Assembly (NCBI RefSeq): GCF_000799735.1
Contig: NZ_JUHH01000001.1
Location: 2,232,001-2,296,000, forward strand
Source: Methylotenera sp. G11
Lineage (GTDB): Bacteria; Pseudomonadota; Gammaproteobacteria; Burkholderiales; Methylophilaceae
Direction of reading: 5' to 3'
Length of the DNA: 64,000 nucleotides
Both the position numbers and the translations under genes were made by a program. Under the pieces are notes generated by a model. It did no database searches. It was not told the DNA's origin and saw only the letters and a list, made by a program, of their open reading frames with translations. Of the stretch, positions 44,741 to 53,740 are shown piece after piece (the stretch's first letter is position 1; the number at the start of each line of letters is the position of its first letter).

Positions 44741-47197
44741 ATGTTGGAAGCCTTATCGGATTGGCCCACGCCGTCTTATTTCAGTTTCGAATCCAGTAGT
44801 GCCCAATCGGGGCCGGAAAGTTGTTTGATCTATTTTGTGGATGGCAGGAAAGCCCTGGGCGAGTTGATCCGCATGTCTTTCGATGACGCCAGCATTACAT
44901 TCCTGTCATCGCGCAGCGATGTCAATGAAACGATCGGCCTGGATCAGGTAAAAACCATCCGGCTGCTGAGGCCTGTTGTCATGCATCGGCAGATGGAGCT
45001 GCTGCATGAGCGCGCGCCGGAAGTTTTTCATTCAACGGATCGCCAGACTTTTACGGTTGAATTTATCGATAAGGAAACGATAGACGGGGAGACGATCGGC
45101 TATTCTGAAACCGGCAGCGGTTTATTCCTGTACTTTCCCAAAGAGGATGACCAGGTTTTGCGCTGCTTCATTCCCAGGCAGTGCATCGCAAGATTTCAGA
45201 TCGGCATGCACCTGGGCGAGATGCTGATCCAGGAAAAGCTCGTGAACAAGGATCACGTTGAAGAAGCGGTAGCATACCAGCGTAAATTGCGTCACCAGCG
45301 CATAGGTGAATATCTGTCAGAGCAGAAGCTGGTTTCGCGTGAGCAGCTGGAGCAGGCAATCCTGCATCAGGAAAAGCGTCCTATCCTCAAGCTGGGCGAG
45401 GCGCTGCAGGAGCTGGGCCTGATCACGCAGGAGCAGCTTAATGCCGCGCTGGAAAAGCAGCAGCTGAACCGCAAGATGCCTTTGGGACGCATACTGGTGG
45501 AAATGGGCGCGTTGGAGGAGAACGTACTGAAAGGCGCGCTGGCTAAAAAGCTGGGTATTCCGTATGTTGGCCTCGCCAGGTTCAATATAGACCTGGATGC
45601 CGTGAAGCTGATCAATGCGGAACGCGCACGCAAGCATGTGCTGATGCCTTTGTACCTGCATGATGCGGCACTGGTGATTGCCTTCCAGGACCCCTTCAAC
45701 ACAAAGGCGGTGGAAGAGATCAGGTTTCTGACGCAGATGAAAGTGATTCCGGTGATGTCTTCCCATGAAGATATCGACCATGCCATCAAGAAGTACTATC
45801 ACCCCCAAGTGGCGGATAAATATGCAGCAGTAATGACGGAAGAGGCGGCGCCCCCAAGCAGTGAGTACGATTTCTATAATACTGCGGCAGAATTGAAGAT
45901 TAATGATCTTGCATCCAAATTATCCAGCGAGGATCAGGGTGTGGAGCTGAAACTGGAGGCGGTTAACGAGTCCGATAATACGCTGGTGCAGACGGTGAAC
46001 AAGATCATTCTCGATGCTTTCAATGAGGGGGTTTCCGATATTCATATCGAGACTTACCCTGGCAAGCAGAGTACCCGGGTTCGGTTCCGTAAAGATGGCG
46101 TGCTGGCGGACTATGTCGAGATACCTTCAAATTTCCGTGAGGCGATCATTTCGCGGATCAAGATCATGGCGCAGATGGATATTGCCAATCGCCGGACTCC
46201 GCAGGATGGCAAGATCGATTTCCAGCGTTTCGGTTCTGCCAAGATCGAACTTCGTGTCGTTACCATTCCAACCAGTCATAATCTTGAAGATGTGGTGATG
46301 CGTGTATTGGCCGCAGCCAAACCGCTGCCGATAGAAAAGCTGGGCAGCGCCCCGGATATCCTGGATAGCCTGAAACATATGGTCGAGCGCCCGTATGGCT
46401 TGATCCTGGTGTGCGGCCCGACCGGCTCGGGCAAAACCACAACATTGCATTCACTGCTTGGTTATATCAATACGCCCAGCAGGAAAATATGGACAGTGGA
46501 AGACCCGGTTGAAATCAGCCAGACCGGTTTGCGGCAGGTTCAGGTCAATAATAAAAGCGGCCTCACCTTCGCGCATGTAATCCGCAGTTTTTTGCGGGCA
46601 GACCCTGATGTCATCATGATAGGGGAGATGCGCGATCAGGAAACCACAAAGATTGCGATTGAAGCATCCCTGACCGGGCATATGGTACTGTCGACCCTGC
46701 ATACGAATACCGCCCCGGAGAGTGTGACCAGGCTGCTGGACCTTGGCATGGATCCATTCAATTTTGCCGATGCCCTGGTTGGTGTATTGGCGCAGCGCCT
46801 ATTAAAGGCGCTGTGCAGGAAATGCAAACAGGCTTACGTGGCAGATGCGCAGGAAATAGACGCACTGCTGGCTGAGTTTCTTGAAGGCTCGCCTATCACA
46901 CGGGAGGCGGCGTTGAAGAACTGGCAGCAGAATTTCTCTAAAAACGGCAGTTATACCCTATACAAACCAGCTGGATGTGCGCATTGCAATCATACCGGTT
47001 ACAGCGGCCGTGTCGGGGTTCATGAACTGATGGCGGTGAATCCTGAAATCCGGCGCCTGATCCAGACCAGGGCGCCTTTGCATGAACTGCAGCTTGAGGC
47101 ATTAAAAGCCGGCATGCGCACGCTAAGGCAGGATGGCATGCTTAAAGTGCTGCTGGGCGAAACGGATATGACGCAGGTGCGTGCAGCCTGCGCTTGA
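44741..47197 (+). CDS. GspE/PilB-type secretion or pilus ATPase with an extra N-terminal domain
   Basis: 818 residues, longer than usual PilB/GspE (about 560). Residues ~25-155 are an unassigned region with two similar beta-rich halves; ~160-380 resemble MshE-N/GspE-N modules (LGEMLIQEKLVNKDHVEEAV; LGEALQELGLITQEQLNAAL; LGRILVEMGALEENVLKGAL), which in MshE bind c-di-GMP. The ATPase domain has Walker A GPTGSGKTTT (~560), Walker B IMIGEMRDQET and the Zn cysteines CRKC (~692) and CAHC (~746). No pilus or secretion gene is adjacent, so it is an orphan. MshE-like c-di-GMP control is an inference from the N-module repeats. Confidence 0.9.
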   Translation: MLEALSDWPTPSYFSFESSSAQSGPESCLIYFVDGRKALGELIRMSFDDASITFLSSRSDVNETIGLDQVKTIRLLRPVVMHRQMELLHERAPEVFHSTDRQTFTVEFIDKETIDGETIGYSETGSGLFLYFPKEDDQVLRCFIPRQCIARFQIGMHLGEMLIQEKLVNKDHVEEAVAYQRKLRHQRIGEYLSEQKLVSREQLEQAILHQEKRPILKLGEALQELGLITQEQLNAALEKQQLNRKMPLGRILVEMGALEENVLKGALAKKLGIPYVGLARFNIDLDAVKLINAERARKHVLMPLYLHDAALVIAFQDPFNTKAVEEIRFLTQMKVIPVMSSHEDIDHAIKKYYHPQVADKYAAVMTEEAAPPSSEYDFYNTAAELKINDLASKLSSEDQGVELKLEAVNESDNTLVQTVNKIILDAFNEGVSDIHIETYPGKQSTRVRFRKDGVLADYVEIPSNFREAIISRIKIMAQMDIANRRTPQDGKIDFQRFGSAKIELRVVTIPTSHNLEDVVMRVLAAAKPLPIEKLGSAPDILDSLKHMVERPYGLILVCGPTGSGKTTTLHSLLGYINTPSRKIWTVEDPVEISQTGLRQVQVNNKSGLTFAHVIRSFLRADPDVIMIGEMRDQETTKIAIEASLTGHMVLSTLHTNTAPESVTRLLDLGMDPFNFADALVGVLAQRLLKALCRKCKQAYVADAQEIDALLAEFLEGSPITREAALKNWQQNFSKNGSYTLYKPAGCAHCNHTGYSGRVGVHELMAVNPEIRRLIQTRAPLHELQLEALKAGMRTLRQDGMLKVLLGETDMTQVRAACA

Positions 47198-47362
47198 GTG
47201 TGCCGCATGGTTTTTTCAGGGAACCTCAGGGCTGGTTCAGGCGCCGTGTTTGAAGAAAAGGGCGGGTTTTTGATGGTTTTTTAAATATTTTTTAAATACT
47301 TTTAAAATAGGTTGGAAAATTCGTAAGATTTCATGTAATATGCCGCCTCGTTGGTTGAGGCA

Positions 47363-47438
47363 GGGTGCTTAGCTCAGTTGGTAGAGCGTCGCCCTTACAA
47401 GGCGAATGTCAGCGGTTCGACCCCGTTAGCACCCACCA
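47363..47438 (+). tRNA. tRNA-Val (anticodon TAC)
   Basis: 76 nucleotides including CCA. Acceptor GGGTGCT pairs with AGCACCC; anticodon stem-loop TCGCC-CTTACAA-GGCGA gives UAC; T-arm GGTTCGACC is present. It is followed 48 bases later by tRNA-Asp, an often co-transcribed pair. Confidence 0.98.
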
Positions 47439-47486
47439 AAAATCAGCGTAAAAGTACATAAGGTTCCTGAACGGCTTTATGTATAA

Positions 47487-47563
47487 GGAGTGGTAGTTCA
47501 GTTGGTTAGAATACCGGCCTGTCACGCCGGGGGTCGCGGGTTCGAGTCCCGTCCACTCCGCCA
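47487..47563 (+). tRNA. tRNA-Asp (anticodon GTC)
   Basis: 77 nucleotides with CCA. Acceptor GGAGTGG pairs with CCACTCC; anticodon loop CTGTCAC gives GUC; T-loop GGTTCGAGTCC is standard. Confidence 0.98.
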
Positions 47564-47603
47564 ACAATTCCGGCATTATCCTGACGGGATGATGTGCCAA
47601 AGC

Positions 47604-47627
47604 AAAGCCCCGTTATCGGGGCTTTTT
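47604..47627 (+). terminator. Terminator of the tRNA-Val/tRNA-Asp unit
   Basis: AAAGCCCCG and CGGGGCTTT form a hairpin with a 5-base loop and T tract 40 bases after tRNA-Asp. Confidence 0.9.
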
Positions 47628-47705
47628 GCTTTTTCGGAGCCATCAGATAACTTTACGGCCTGGTCAAGCAGAGTTGGCCTGTTAATGCTGAGTTTTCAGT
47701 AACGC

Positions 47706-48233
47706 TTACTCTTTGCCGATCTGGTATTCTTCATAGCTGACTTCTACGATCTTTCCAGTAGCTGCATCAACTTCCACTTTGATTTCTTCTTTATCCGCTT
47801 CGAGAATATCAAATTCATAAGAGGCTTTGCCGTCTGCTTCCAGCTCATATTCGGTTTCAACCAGCGTGCCCGGGTGCGCTGCTAAAGCGGTGGCTTCTGC
47901 ATCCGCCTCGCTGACTTTTGCCAAGGCCTTGAATTTTGCATTATCCGCGTTCACTTCCTGTTCAATCTCCGTCACTTTTCCGGATTGCGCGTCACATTCA
48001 ATCTCCCAGGCACTGCCGTCCGCTGATTCAATATCAAATTCATACACCCCTCTTTTATTCTCGGATTTAAATTCTGCTTTAACAATCTTGCCTTCATGTT
48101 CAGTGAGGGCTGCCTTTACGCATTTTCCCAGGCTGTCATAAGCTTTTGGTTTGATGGTGTCATGGTCAGCCATTGCGGTATTCGCAAAGAGTGCGGCTGC
48201 GATCAGGGCGGTGCTTCTTGATAAACGCAACAT
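47706..48233 (-). CDS. Secreted protein with two PepSY domains
   Basis: 175 residues: signal peptide ~1-22 ([16 protein letters not shown]) and two tandem PepSY-like repeats, the first around 30-95 ([21 protein letters not shown] ... VYEFDIES ... [11 protein letters not shown]) and the second around 100-170 ([20 protein letters not shown] ... [27 protein letters not shown]). PepSY domains usually act as protease inhibitors or regulators in the envelope. The protein is very acidic. ATG 48233 has AGGAG 7 bases upstream. Divergent from the GGDEF/EAL sensor. Confidence 0.88.
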   Translation of the reverse strand: MLRLSRSTALIAAALFANTAMADHDTIKPKAYDSLGKCVKAALTEHEGKIVKAEFKSENKRGVYEFDIESADGSAWEIECDAQSGKVTEIEQEVNADNAKFKALAKVSEADAEATALAAHPGTLVETEYELEADGKASYEFDILEADKEEIKVEVDAATGKIVEVSYEEYQIGKE

Positions 48234-48456
48234 ATCAATCTCCTGTATTTTTGAGGTCATTTCACTGAAAATAAACCCAGTATAAACCTGCGTGCAGTGC
48301 AGGGTTTTTGCAATATAGCTCAGCTTGCAGTTTCGGCATTTTGATTTAACGCAAGTGTAGGCTGTATATCCGGGATATTGGCTTTACTAGAATCATAATT
48401 GCAGTAAAGTATTGGTAAAGCAAAACAATTCCGGTTCAATCATTATCAAACTCAAT

Positions 48457-51400
48457 ATGTTTCATATCCGCTCACTCAAGACAAGGGTGACTTTATTCAC
48501 GCTGGCAATCTTTGTTGCAGGGATCTGGCTGCTTTCGTTTTATGCCGGCCGTATGCTGCATGGGGATATTGCACATCAGCTCGGGCAGCAGCAGCTTGCA
48601 ACGACATCGCTGCTCGCAGCGCAGATTGATGATGACCTGAATGAACGTCTGGCTGTGTTGAAGGTGGTTGCAGAAACCTTGGGGGGCAGCAATTTGAATG
48701 ATGCCTCATCCATACAGGCGCTGCTGGAGAATCGTCCGCTTTTTATCAGGTATTTCAATGCCGGCGTTTATGCTGCCGGCCCCGATGGCAGGGCTATCGC
48801 CTCTTTGCCTTACGCAAGCGAACGGGCGGGTATCGATTACAGCGATAGGGACTATATCGCCATTCCGCTCAGGCAAGGCAAGGCCAAGATCGGTCAGCCG
48901 GTTGTCGGCAAGGTTGTCGCTTCAGCCGTCCTGGGCATCGGCGTACCGATCATGAATAAGCAGGGTAAGGTCATCGGTGTGCTGGCCGGCGTGACTGACC
49001 TGGCAAAACCCAGCTTTCTGGATAAAGTAACCGAGAATCGTTATGGCAAGTCCGGTTATTTTGAATTGCAGGCGTCGAAAAGTGGCTTAATCATTACCAG
49101 TACCGGCAAGCGCAGGGTCATGCAGAGGTCTGAGCAGGGTGTCGGCCTTGCCTTGTCTGCGGGCGACAAAACGCTGGTCACCACGAATGCCCTGGGCGAG
49201 AGTATGCTGACTTCGGCAAGGCGTATCTCGGTCGCAGACTGGCTGCTTGTTGCATCGCTGCCGATGGCAGAGGCCTTTGCGTCTGTTTACAGCATGGAAC
49301 GGCGCATTGTTCTCGTTACCATTCTGCTGACCATTGTTGCCGGCGGCCTGACGTGGTGGATGCTAAGGCGGGAGCTTTCACCGATGTTTGCTACAGTGAA
49401 GCAGCTGGCTTCTTTATCCGGGGCAGATCAGCAGTTACGCCCGCTCATGATTGACAGCCGCAATGAAATCGGCGAACTGGTTGGCAGCTTTAATGCACTG
49501 CTTGAGGTGCTGGGGCAGCGTGAGGATGCCTTGAGGGATAGCGAGTTCAGGTGGAAGTTTGCGATTGAAGGCTCCGGGGATGGCCTCTGGGATTGGAACG
49601 TGAGCGCGAACCAGATATTTTTCTCCAAAACCTGGAAACATCTGCTGGGGTATGCCGAGGCGGAAATTGACGGCAATCTCGCAGAATGGGAACGGCATAT
49701 CCATCCGGAGGATAAGGCCAGGGTTCTTGCCAGATTGCAGGATCACCTGGATGGTAAAACGCCGGCTTATGTCAGCGAACACCGGGCCTTGTGTAAAGAC
49801 GGCAGCTATAAATGGATACTTGACCATGGCCTGGTGGTCAGCCGTAATGCGGATAATAAACCACTGCGTGTCATCGGCACGCTCTCTGACATTGCCGGGC
49901 GTAAAGCTGCCGAGATCAGGCTGCGCATGCTGTCTACCGCCATTGAACAAAGCCCGACCTCGGTTGTGATCACGAATCTTGATGCCAGCATTGAGTATGT
50001 GAACCCATGTTTCACGGAGGCTACCGGTTACAGCCTGGCAGAGGCGCTGGGCAAGAACCCGCGTGTGCTGCAGTCAGGTCTGACCGACCCTTCCGTTTAC
50101 GCGGATATGTGGACTACGTTGACCAATGGCCGCACCTGGGTGGGCGAGTTCATCAACAAGCGTAAAAATGGCGAGATCTACTTTGAAGAAGCGCACATCT
50201 CTCCGGTGACCGATATCGATGGCGCAGTCAGCCATTATGTCGCGGTCAAGGTTGATATCACGGCAAGAAAACTGGCTGAAGATAATCTGCGCATCGCAGC
50301 AGCCGTGTTCCAGTCGCAGGAGGGCATGATTGTTGCCGATGCTGACAGCACGATTCTGCGGGTGAATAGCGCCTTTACTGCAATCACCGGATACAGCGCT
50401 GAAGACGTGGTGGGCAGTACGCCCAAAGTGCTGAGTTCAGGCATGCACGATAAAGTGTTCTATGAAACGATGTGGGAAGTCATCAGCCAGACAGGCACCT
50501 GGGAAGGCGAGGTCTGGAATCGCCGTAAAGATGGTGAGGCTTACCTCGAACACCTTATCATCACCGCCGTTAAGAATGATGCAGGCAAGGTGACCAATTA
50601 TGTCGCGACCATGACCGACATCACGAGCAGTAAACAGGCTTCTGAAGAGATTCACAACCTGGCTTTTTATGATCCGCTGACACAGCTTCCCAACCGGCGC
50701 CTGTTACTGGATAGGCTCAAGCAGGCTTTGGCCGCCAGCGAACGGAACAGCAGGCATGGCGCCTTATTGTTCCTGGATCTGGATCATTTCAAGACATTGA
50801 ATGACACGCTGGGGCACGACATGGGTGACCAGCTCCTGAAACAGGTGTCTGCAAGGCTGGCTGGCTGTGTGCGTAAAGTGGATACCGTGGCGCGTATCGG
50901 GGGGGATGAATTTGTGGTGCTGCTGGAAAACCTGAGCAGCCACCCGCTAGAGGCTGCGGCACAGACCGAAACTATCGCTACCAAAATACAGGTTGCGATT
51001 GGCCGGCCATTCAATATCGGCTCGCACGAGCACCATAGCACTTGCAGTATCGGCGCTACCTTGTTTGTCAACCAGGAGCAGGCTGGTGTCGAGGCGATCC
51101 TGAAGCAGGCTGATATTGCAATGTACCAGTCCAAAGACTCCGGCCGTAACGCGATACGTTTCTTCGATCAGGATATGCAGGATGCGGTCACGGCACGCGC
51201 CAACCTGGAACACGAACTGCGTATGGCATTGGTGCAGAAGCAGTTCCAGCTTTATTTCCAGCCGCAGGTCGACCATGCCGGCTGTATATTGGGTGCCGAA
51301 GTATTGCTCCGGTGGCATCATCCGCAGCAAGGCATTATCCTGCCGGGGAATTTTATCAATCTGGCGGAAGAAACAGGATTGATCCTGCCGATGGGGCAAT

Positions 51401-51960
51401 GGGTATTGGATACGGCCTGTGCCCAATTAAAAAAATGGCAGCAGGATCCACACACAAAGCAACTGACACTTTCTGTGAATGTGAGTGCAAAACAGTTCAG
51501 GCAGACTGACTTCGTCGACCATGTGCAGTCTGTCATCAGCCACTATGCCATTAATCCGGCATTGCTGAAGCTGGAGCTCACTGAAAGTATCCTGTTCAAG
51601 GATATCAACGGCATGATCTCGACCATGCGGGCGCTACGGGAAATCGGGATCCGCTTTGAGCTGGATGATTTCGGTACCGGGTACTCTTCGCTGCAGTATC
51701 TTAAAAAACTGCCCTTGAGCCAGCTGAAAATCGACCAGTCGTTTGTACGGGATATCACGATTGACAGCAATGACAGAACGCTGGTGCTGACGATCATTAC
51801 CATGGCGCACAGCCTGGGGCTGGAAGTGATTGCCGAGGGTGTGGAAACCGGGCCGCAGTTCGAGTTCTTAAAGGATCATGGATGCGATCATTACCAGGGC
51901 TACCTGTTTGGCAGGCCGGTACCGCTGCATGAATTTGAGACTATGCTGCCGCAAAGCTGA
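48457..51960 (+). CDS. CACHE-HAMP-PAS-PAS-PAS-GGDEF-EAL membrane sensor for c-di-GMP
   Basis: 1167 residues. TM1 ~10-30 (VTLFTLAIFVAGIWLLSF), periplasmic double-CACHE sensor ~33-280, TM2 ~284-305 (IVLVTILLTIVAGGLTWWML), HAMP, three PAS domains with PAC tails (~372-745), GGDEF ~748-915 with intact GGDEF at ~817 (VARIGGDEFVVLL), and EAL ~925-1165 with EVL in place of EAL (GAEVLLRWHHP) but intact LELTES, DDFGTGYSS and KIDQSFVRDI. Both synthesis and hydrolysis of c-di-GMP look possible. The ATG at 48457 begins just before TM1; TTG 48412 is a weaker option. The nearby GspE-like ATPase with MshE-N-like modules is a possible c-di-GMP target. Confidence 0.93.
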   Translation: MFHIRSLKTRVTLFTLAIFVAGIWLLSFYAGRMLHGDIAHQLGQQQLATTSLLAAQIDDDLNERLAVLKVVAETLGGSNLNDASSIQALLENRPLFIRYFNAGVYAAGPDGRAIASLPYASERAGIDYSDRDYIAIPLRQGKAKIGQPVVGKVVASAVLGIGVPIMNKQGKVIGVLAGVTDLAKPSFLDKVTENRYGKSGYFELQASKSGLIITSTGKRRVMQRSEQGVGLALSAGDKTLVTTNALGESMLTSARRISVADWLLVASLPMAEAFASVYSMERRIVLVTILLTIVAGGLTWWMLRRELSPMFATVKQLASLSGADQQLRPLMIDSRNEIGELVGSFNALLEVLGQREDALRDSEFRWKFAIEGSGDGLWDWNVSANQIFFSKTWKHLLGYAEAEIDGNLAEWERHIHPEDKARVLARLQDHLDGKTPAYVSEHRALCKDGSYKWILDHGLVVSRNADNKPLRVIGTLSDIAGRKAAEIRLRMLSTAIEQSPTSVVITNLDASIEYVNPCFTEATGYSLAEALGKNPRVLQSGLTDPSVYADMWTTLTNGRTWVGEFINKRKNGEIYFEEAHISPVTDIDGAVSHYVAVKVDITARKLAEDNLRIAAAVFQSQEGMIVADADSTILRVNSAFTAITGYSAEDVVGSTPKVLSSGMHDKVFYETMWEVISQTGTWEGEVWNRRKDGEAYLEHLIITAVKNDAGKVTNYVATMTDITSSKQASEEIHNLAFYDPLTQLPNRRLLLDRLKQALAASERNSRHGALLFLDLDHFKTLNDTLGHDMGDQLLKQVSARLAGCVRKVDTVARIGGDEFVVLLENLSSHPLEAAAQTETIATKIQVAIGRPFNIGSHEHHSTCSIGATLFVNQEQAGVEAILKQADIAMYQSKDSGRNAIRFFDQDMQDAVTARANLEHELRMALVQKQFQLYFQPQVDHAGCILGAEVLLRWHHPQQGIILPGNFINLAEETGLILPMGQWVLDTACAQLKKWQQDPHTKQLTLSVNVSAKQFRQTDFVDHVQSVISHYAINPALLKLELTESILFKDINGMISTMRALREIGIRFELDDFGTGYSSLQYLKKLPLSQLKIDQSFVRDITIDSNDRTLVLTIITMAHSLGLEVIAEGVETGPQFEFLKDHGCDHYQGYLFGRPVPLHEFETMLPQS

Positions 51961-52203
51961 TTGCCGTTCGTTCTCATGCCGGTTTCTTTCCGCCGGGTAG
52001 TCTGTCACCGCGGTCAATCAACAATCTTTTACAAACTTGTTAATCCATATCTGCCTTGAAAGCGAATGGTCACTTATAATCTTAGCCCCGCCTTGCAGGC
52101 AGGGCTGCCACTTTATAACAGAACTGATGCTGAAGATTGAGTATATTTATCAGCCATAAGTTTTGTTGAATGCGTATATCAAAAAGAAAATTTAATTAAG
52201 CTG
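51961..52203. other. Intergenic region with one hairpin
   Basis: 243 bases between the sensor and the GNAT gene. A hairpin AGCCCCGCC / GGCAGGGCT at 52084-52106 is followed by no T tract; a TATAAT sequence lies at about 52075. It likely holds the GNAT gene promoter. Confidence 0.4.
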
Positions 52204-52986
52204 ATGGATAGAAAAGACATTGAAAAAATTATCGTTGATAGTTTATTTATTTCCGAAAAAAGGCCAGGCAACACGGTAGTCGACATTACGGGCATGCGTG
52301 GCTGGTTTTCCCCTTTCAGCGAACCTTATGCAAACCGCATCGGCCTGGTGAGTGACCATGATGTTGAGACGTCAATTCAGGAAGCGATTGATTTTTTCAG
52401 AAGCAGAAACAGTGGGTTTACCTGGATCGTCAGGCCAGGCGATATTGATGCGCAACTGCCGCAACTGTTAATGAAGAACGGGCTGACCCCTTCCAGGTTC
52501 CACAAAGTGGCAGGAATGCATCTTGAGTCTTCTGCTATATCCGGGACGGAGAATTCGCAAATCAGCGTGCGGGAAATCGCCAAAGATGAATTTACAGAGC
52601 ATATGGAATTGATTACACGTGCCTACGGTGCAGCTTCAAAAGCCTATATCGAGTACCTGTATGCACCGTCAGCGCATCATGACGGAGTGCAATCCAGAAT
52701 GTATCTGGCTTCTTTGCGCGATGGGCAAGAGCCGGTCGGCTATGGTTACTGTTCTTATATCGAGAGCAATTCCGTCATGATGCTGAGAGGGGCTGCCGTT
52801 GTGCCCGAACATCGCAATAAAGGCGCTTACCGTGAATTGATACGGCAGCGGCTTGCAGATGCCTGCGAAAATGAGGTCAGCCACTTTGTGATCCAATCGG
52901 CACGGGACAGCTCCTATTCGACATGCCTGCGGTTCGGCTTTGAGGAGGTTTGCCCGCTGGAACTCTATCAATGGCTACCATCCTGA
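52204..52986 (+). CDS. GNAT family acetyltransferase-like protein
   Basis: 260 residues. The C-terminal half has a GNAT fold: VREIAKDEFTEHMELI, EPVGYGYCSYIESNSVMMLRGAAVVPEHRNKGAYRELIRQRL (with the R/QxxGxG/A-like NKGAYR acetyl-CoA loop), then STCLRFGFEEVCPLELYQW. The N-terminal half may be a second degenerate GNAT-like unit. It is convergent with the phosphopantetheinyl transferase; a role in tailoring the A-T-TE product is possible but unproven. Confidence 0.82.
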   Translation: MDRKDIEKIIVDSLFISEKRPGNTVVDITGMRGWFSPFSEPYANRIGLVSDHDVETSIQEAIDFFRSRNSGFTWIVRPGDIDAQLPQLLMKNGLTPSRFHKVAGMHLESSAISGTENSQISVREIAKDEFTEHMELITRAYGAASKAYIEYLYAPSAHHDGVQSRMYLASLRDGQEPVGYGYCSYIESNSVMMLRGAAVVPEHRNKGAYRELIRQRLADACENEVSHFVIQSARDSSYSTCLRFGFEEVCPLELYQWLPS

Positions 52987-52988
52987 AC

Positions 52989-53006
52989 ATGCAGCTAACT
53001 GCATGT
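52989..53006. terminator. Short palindrome between convergent genes
   Basis: CATGCAG and CTGCATG flank a TAA-like loop between the GNAT and phosphopantetheinyl-transferase stops. Weak, no T tract; possible bidirectional terminator. Confidence 0.35.
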
Positions 53007-53014
53007 TGGCCGGG

Positions 53015-53740
53015 TCAGGCTTCATGCAAAATATCCGGTTCGATTTCAATAGGGTGCCAATCCCTTCCGGCTGCGGCAAGCGCAGCGCAGTAACCGCCTG
53101 GTGCTTCAATCTGCATCAGGCGCCATTCAGCAGTTGCTAGCCGGTTGTGCTCATCACTGCGTAAAGCGTCTGTATCCCCGGCCGCCTGCGATACGCAGAA
53201 CTGATGTGCAGGCCGTGTAAACCCAGTTCCCAAAGCCTTGATATAGGCTTCTTTGCGCACCCAGGTTTGAGTAAACGCCAGTTGCTGTTCATGGACAGGC
53301 CGCGATAGCAGGCCGGATATTTCTGCGGGTGAAAACACCAGGCGCGCAACCGATTCTGCATCCGCGACCTGTGCGATGGCCTGTATGTCGATGCCTACCG
53401 CCCTGTGCATCGCAACGGCCACCTTGGCCATGCGATGGCTATAAGATAGATTGAAGTGAAGGCCGGAGTTTTTGCCAAGATGCGGTTTTCCGGCCTGGCC
53501 ATATTCAAAACCCAGTGCCGCAGCATCGCCGCCCATATACAAAGCCAGAATCCTGCGCAAGGAAGCCCGTGCAATGATAAAGCGTTGTTTTACTTCCGGA
53601 ATGCGGATGCGCTCAGCGCGGCTGGTTTCTTCAGCGGATAGCAAAGAGGCGTGATGTGCGATTCCGGCCTTGTCGGTTTCAAGTTGAATGGTCCAGACAT
53701 GTACCTGGTTTTGATCCAGTGCGGGCAGTGATGTCGTCAT
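53015..53740 (-). CDS. Sfp-type 4'-phosphopantetheinyl transferase
   Basis: Activates carrier proteins by transferring phosphopantetheine from CoA to a serine. 241 residues, the two-lobed Sfp/Gsp class: GKPHLGKNSGLHFNLSYSHRM, the Mg-binding AVGIDIQAI (Gly-Ile-Asp) and the WVRKEAYIKALGTGF motif (WxxKEAxxKxxG). The ATG at 53740 overlaps the stop of the synthetase gene (ATGA), so the two are translationally coupled; the obvious client is Ser565 of that synthetase. The few codons upstream to 53764 overlap the synthetase and are ignored. Confidence 0.94.
   Translation of the reverse strand: MTTSLPALDQNQVHVWTIQLETDKAGIAHHASLLSAEETSRAERIRIPEVKQRFIIARASLRRILALYMGGDAAALGFEYGQAGKPHLGKNSGLHFNLSYSHRMAKVAVAMHRAVGIDIQAIAQVADAESVARLVFSPAEISGLLSRPVHEQQLAFTQTWVRKEAYIKALGTGFTRPAHQFCVSQAAGDTDALRSDEHNRLATAEWRLMQIEAPGGYCAALAAAGRDWHPIEIEPDILHEA

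Noticed and set aside
47409-47600. Open frame antisense to tRNA-Val and tRNA-Asp
   Set aside because: Covers two intact tRNA genes; the WTGLEPATPG-type peptide is a tRNA shadow.
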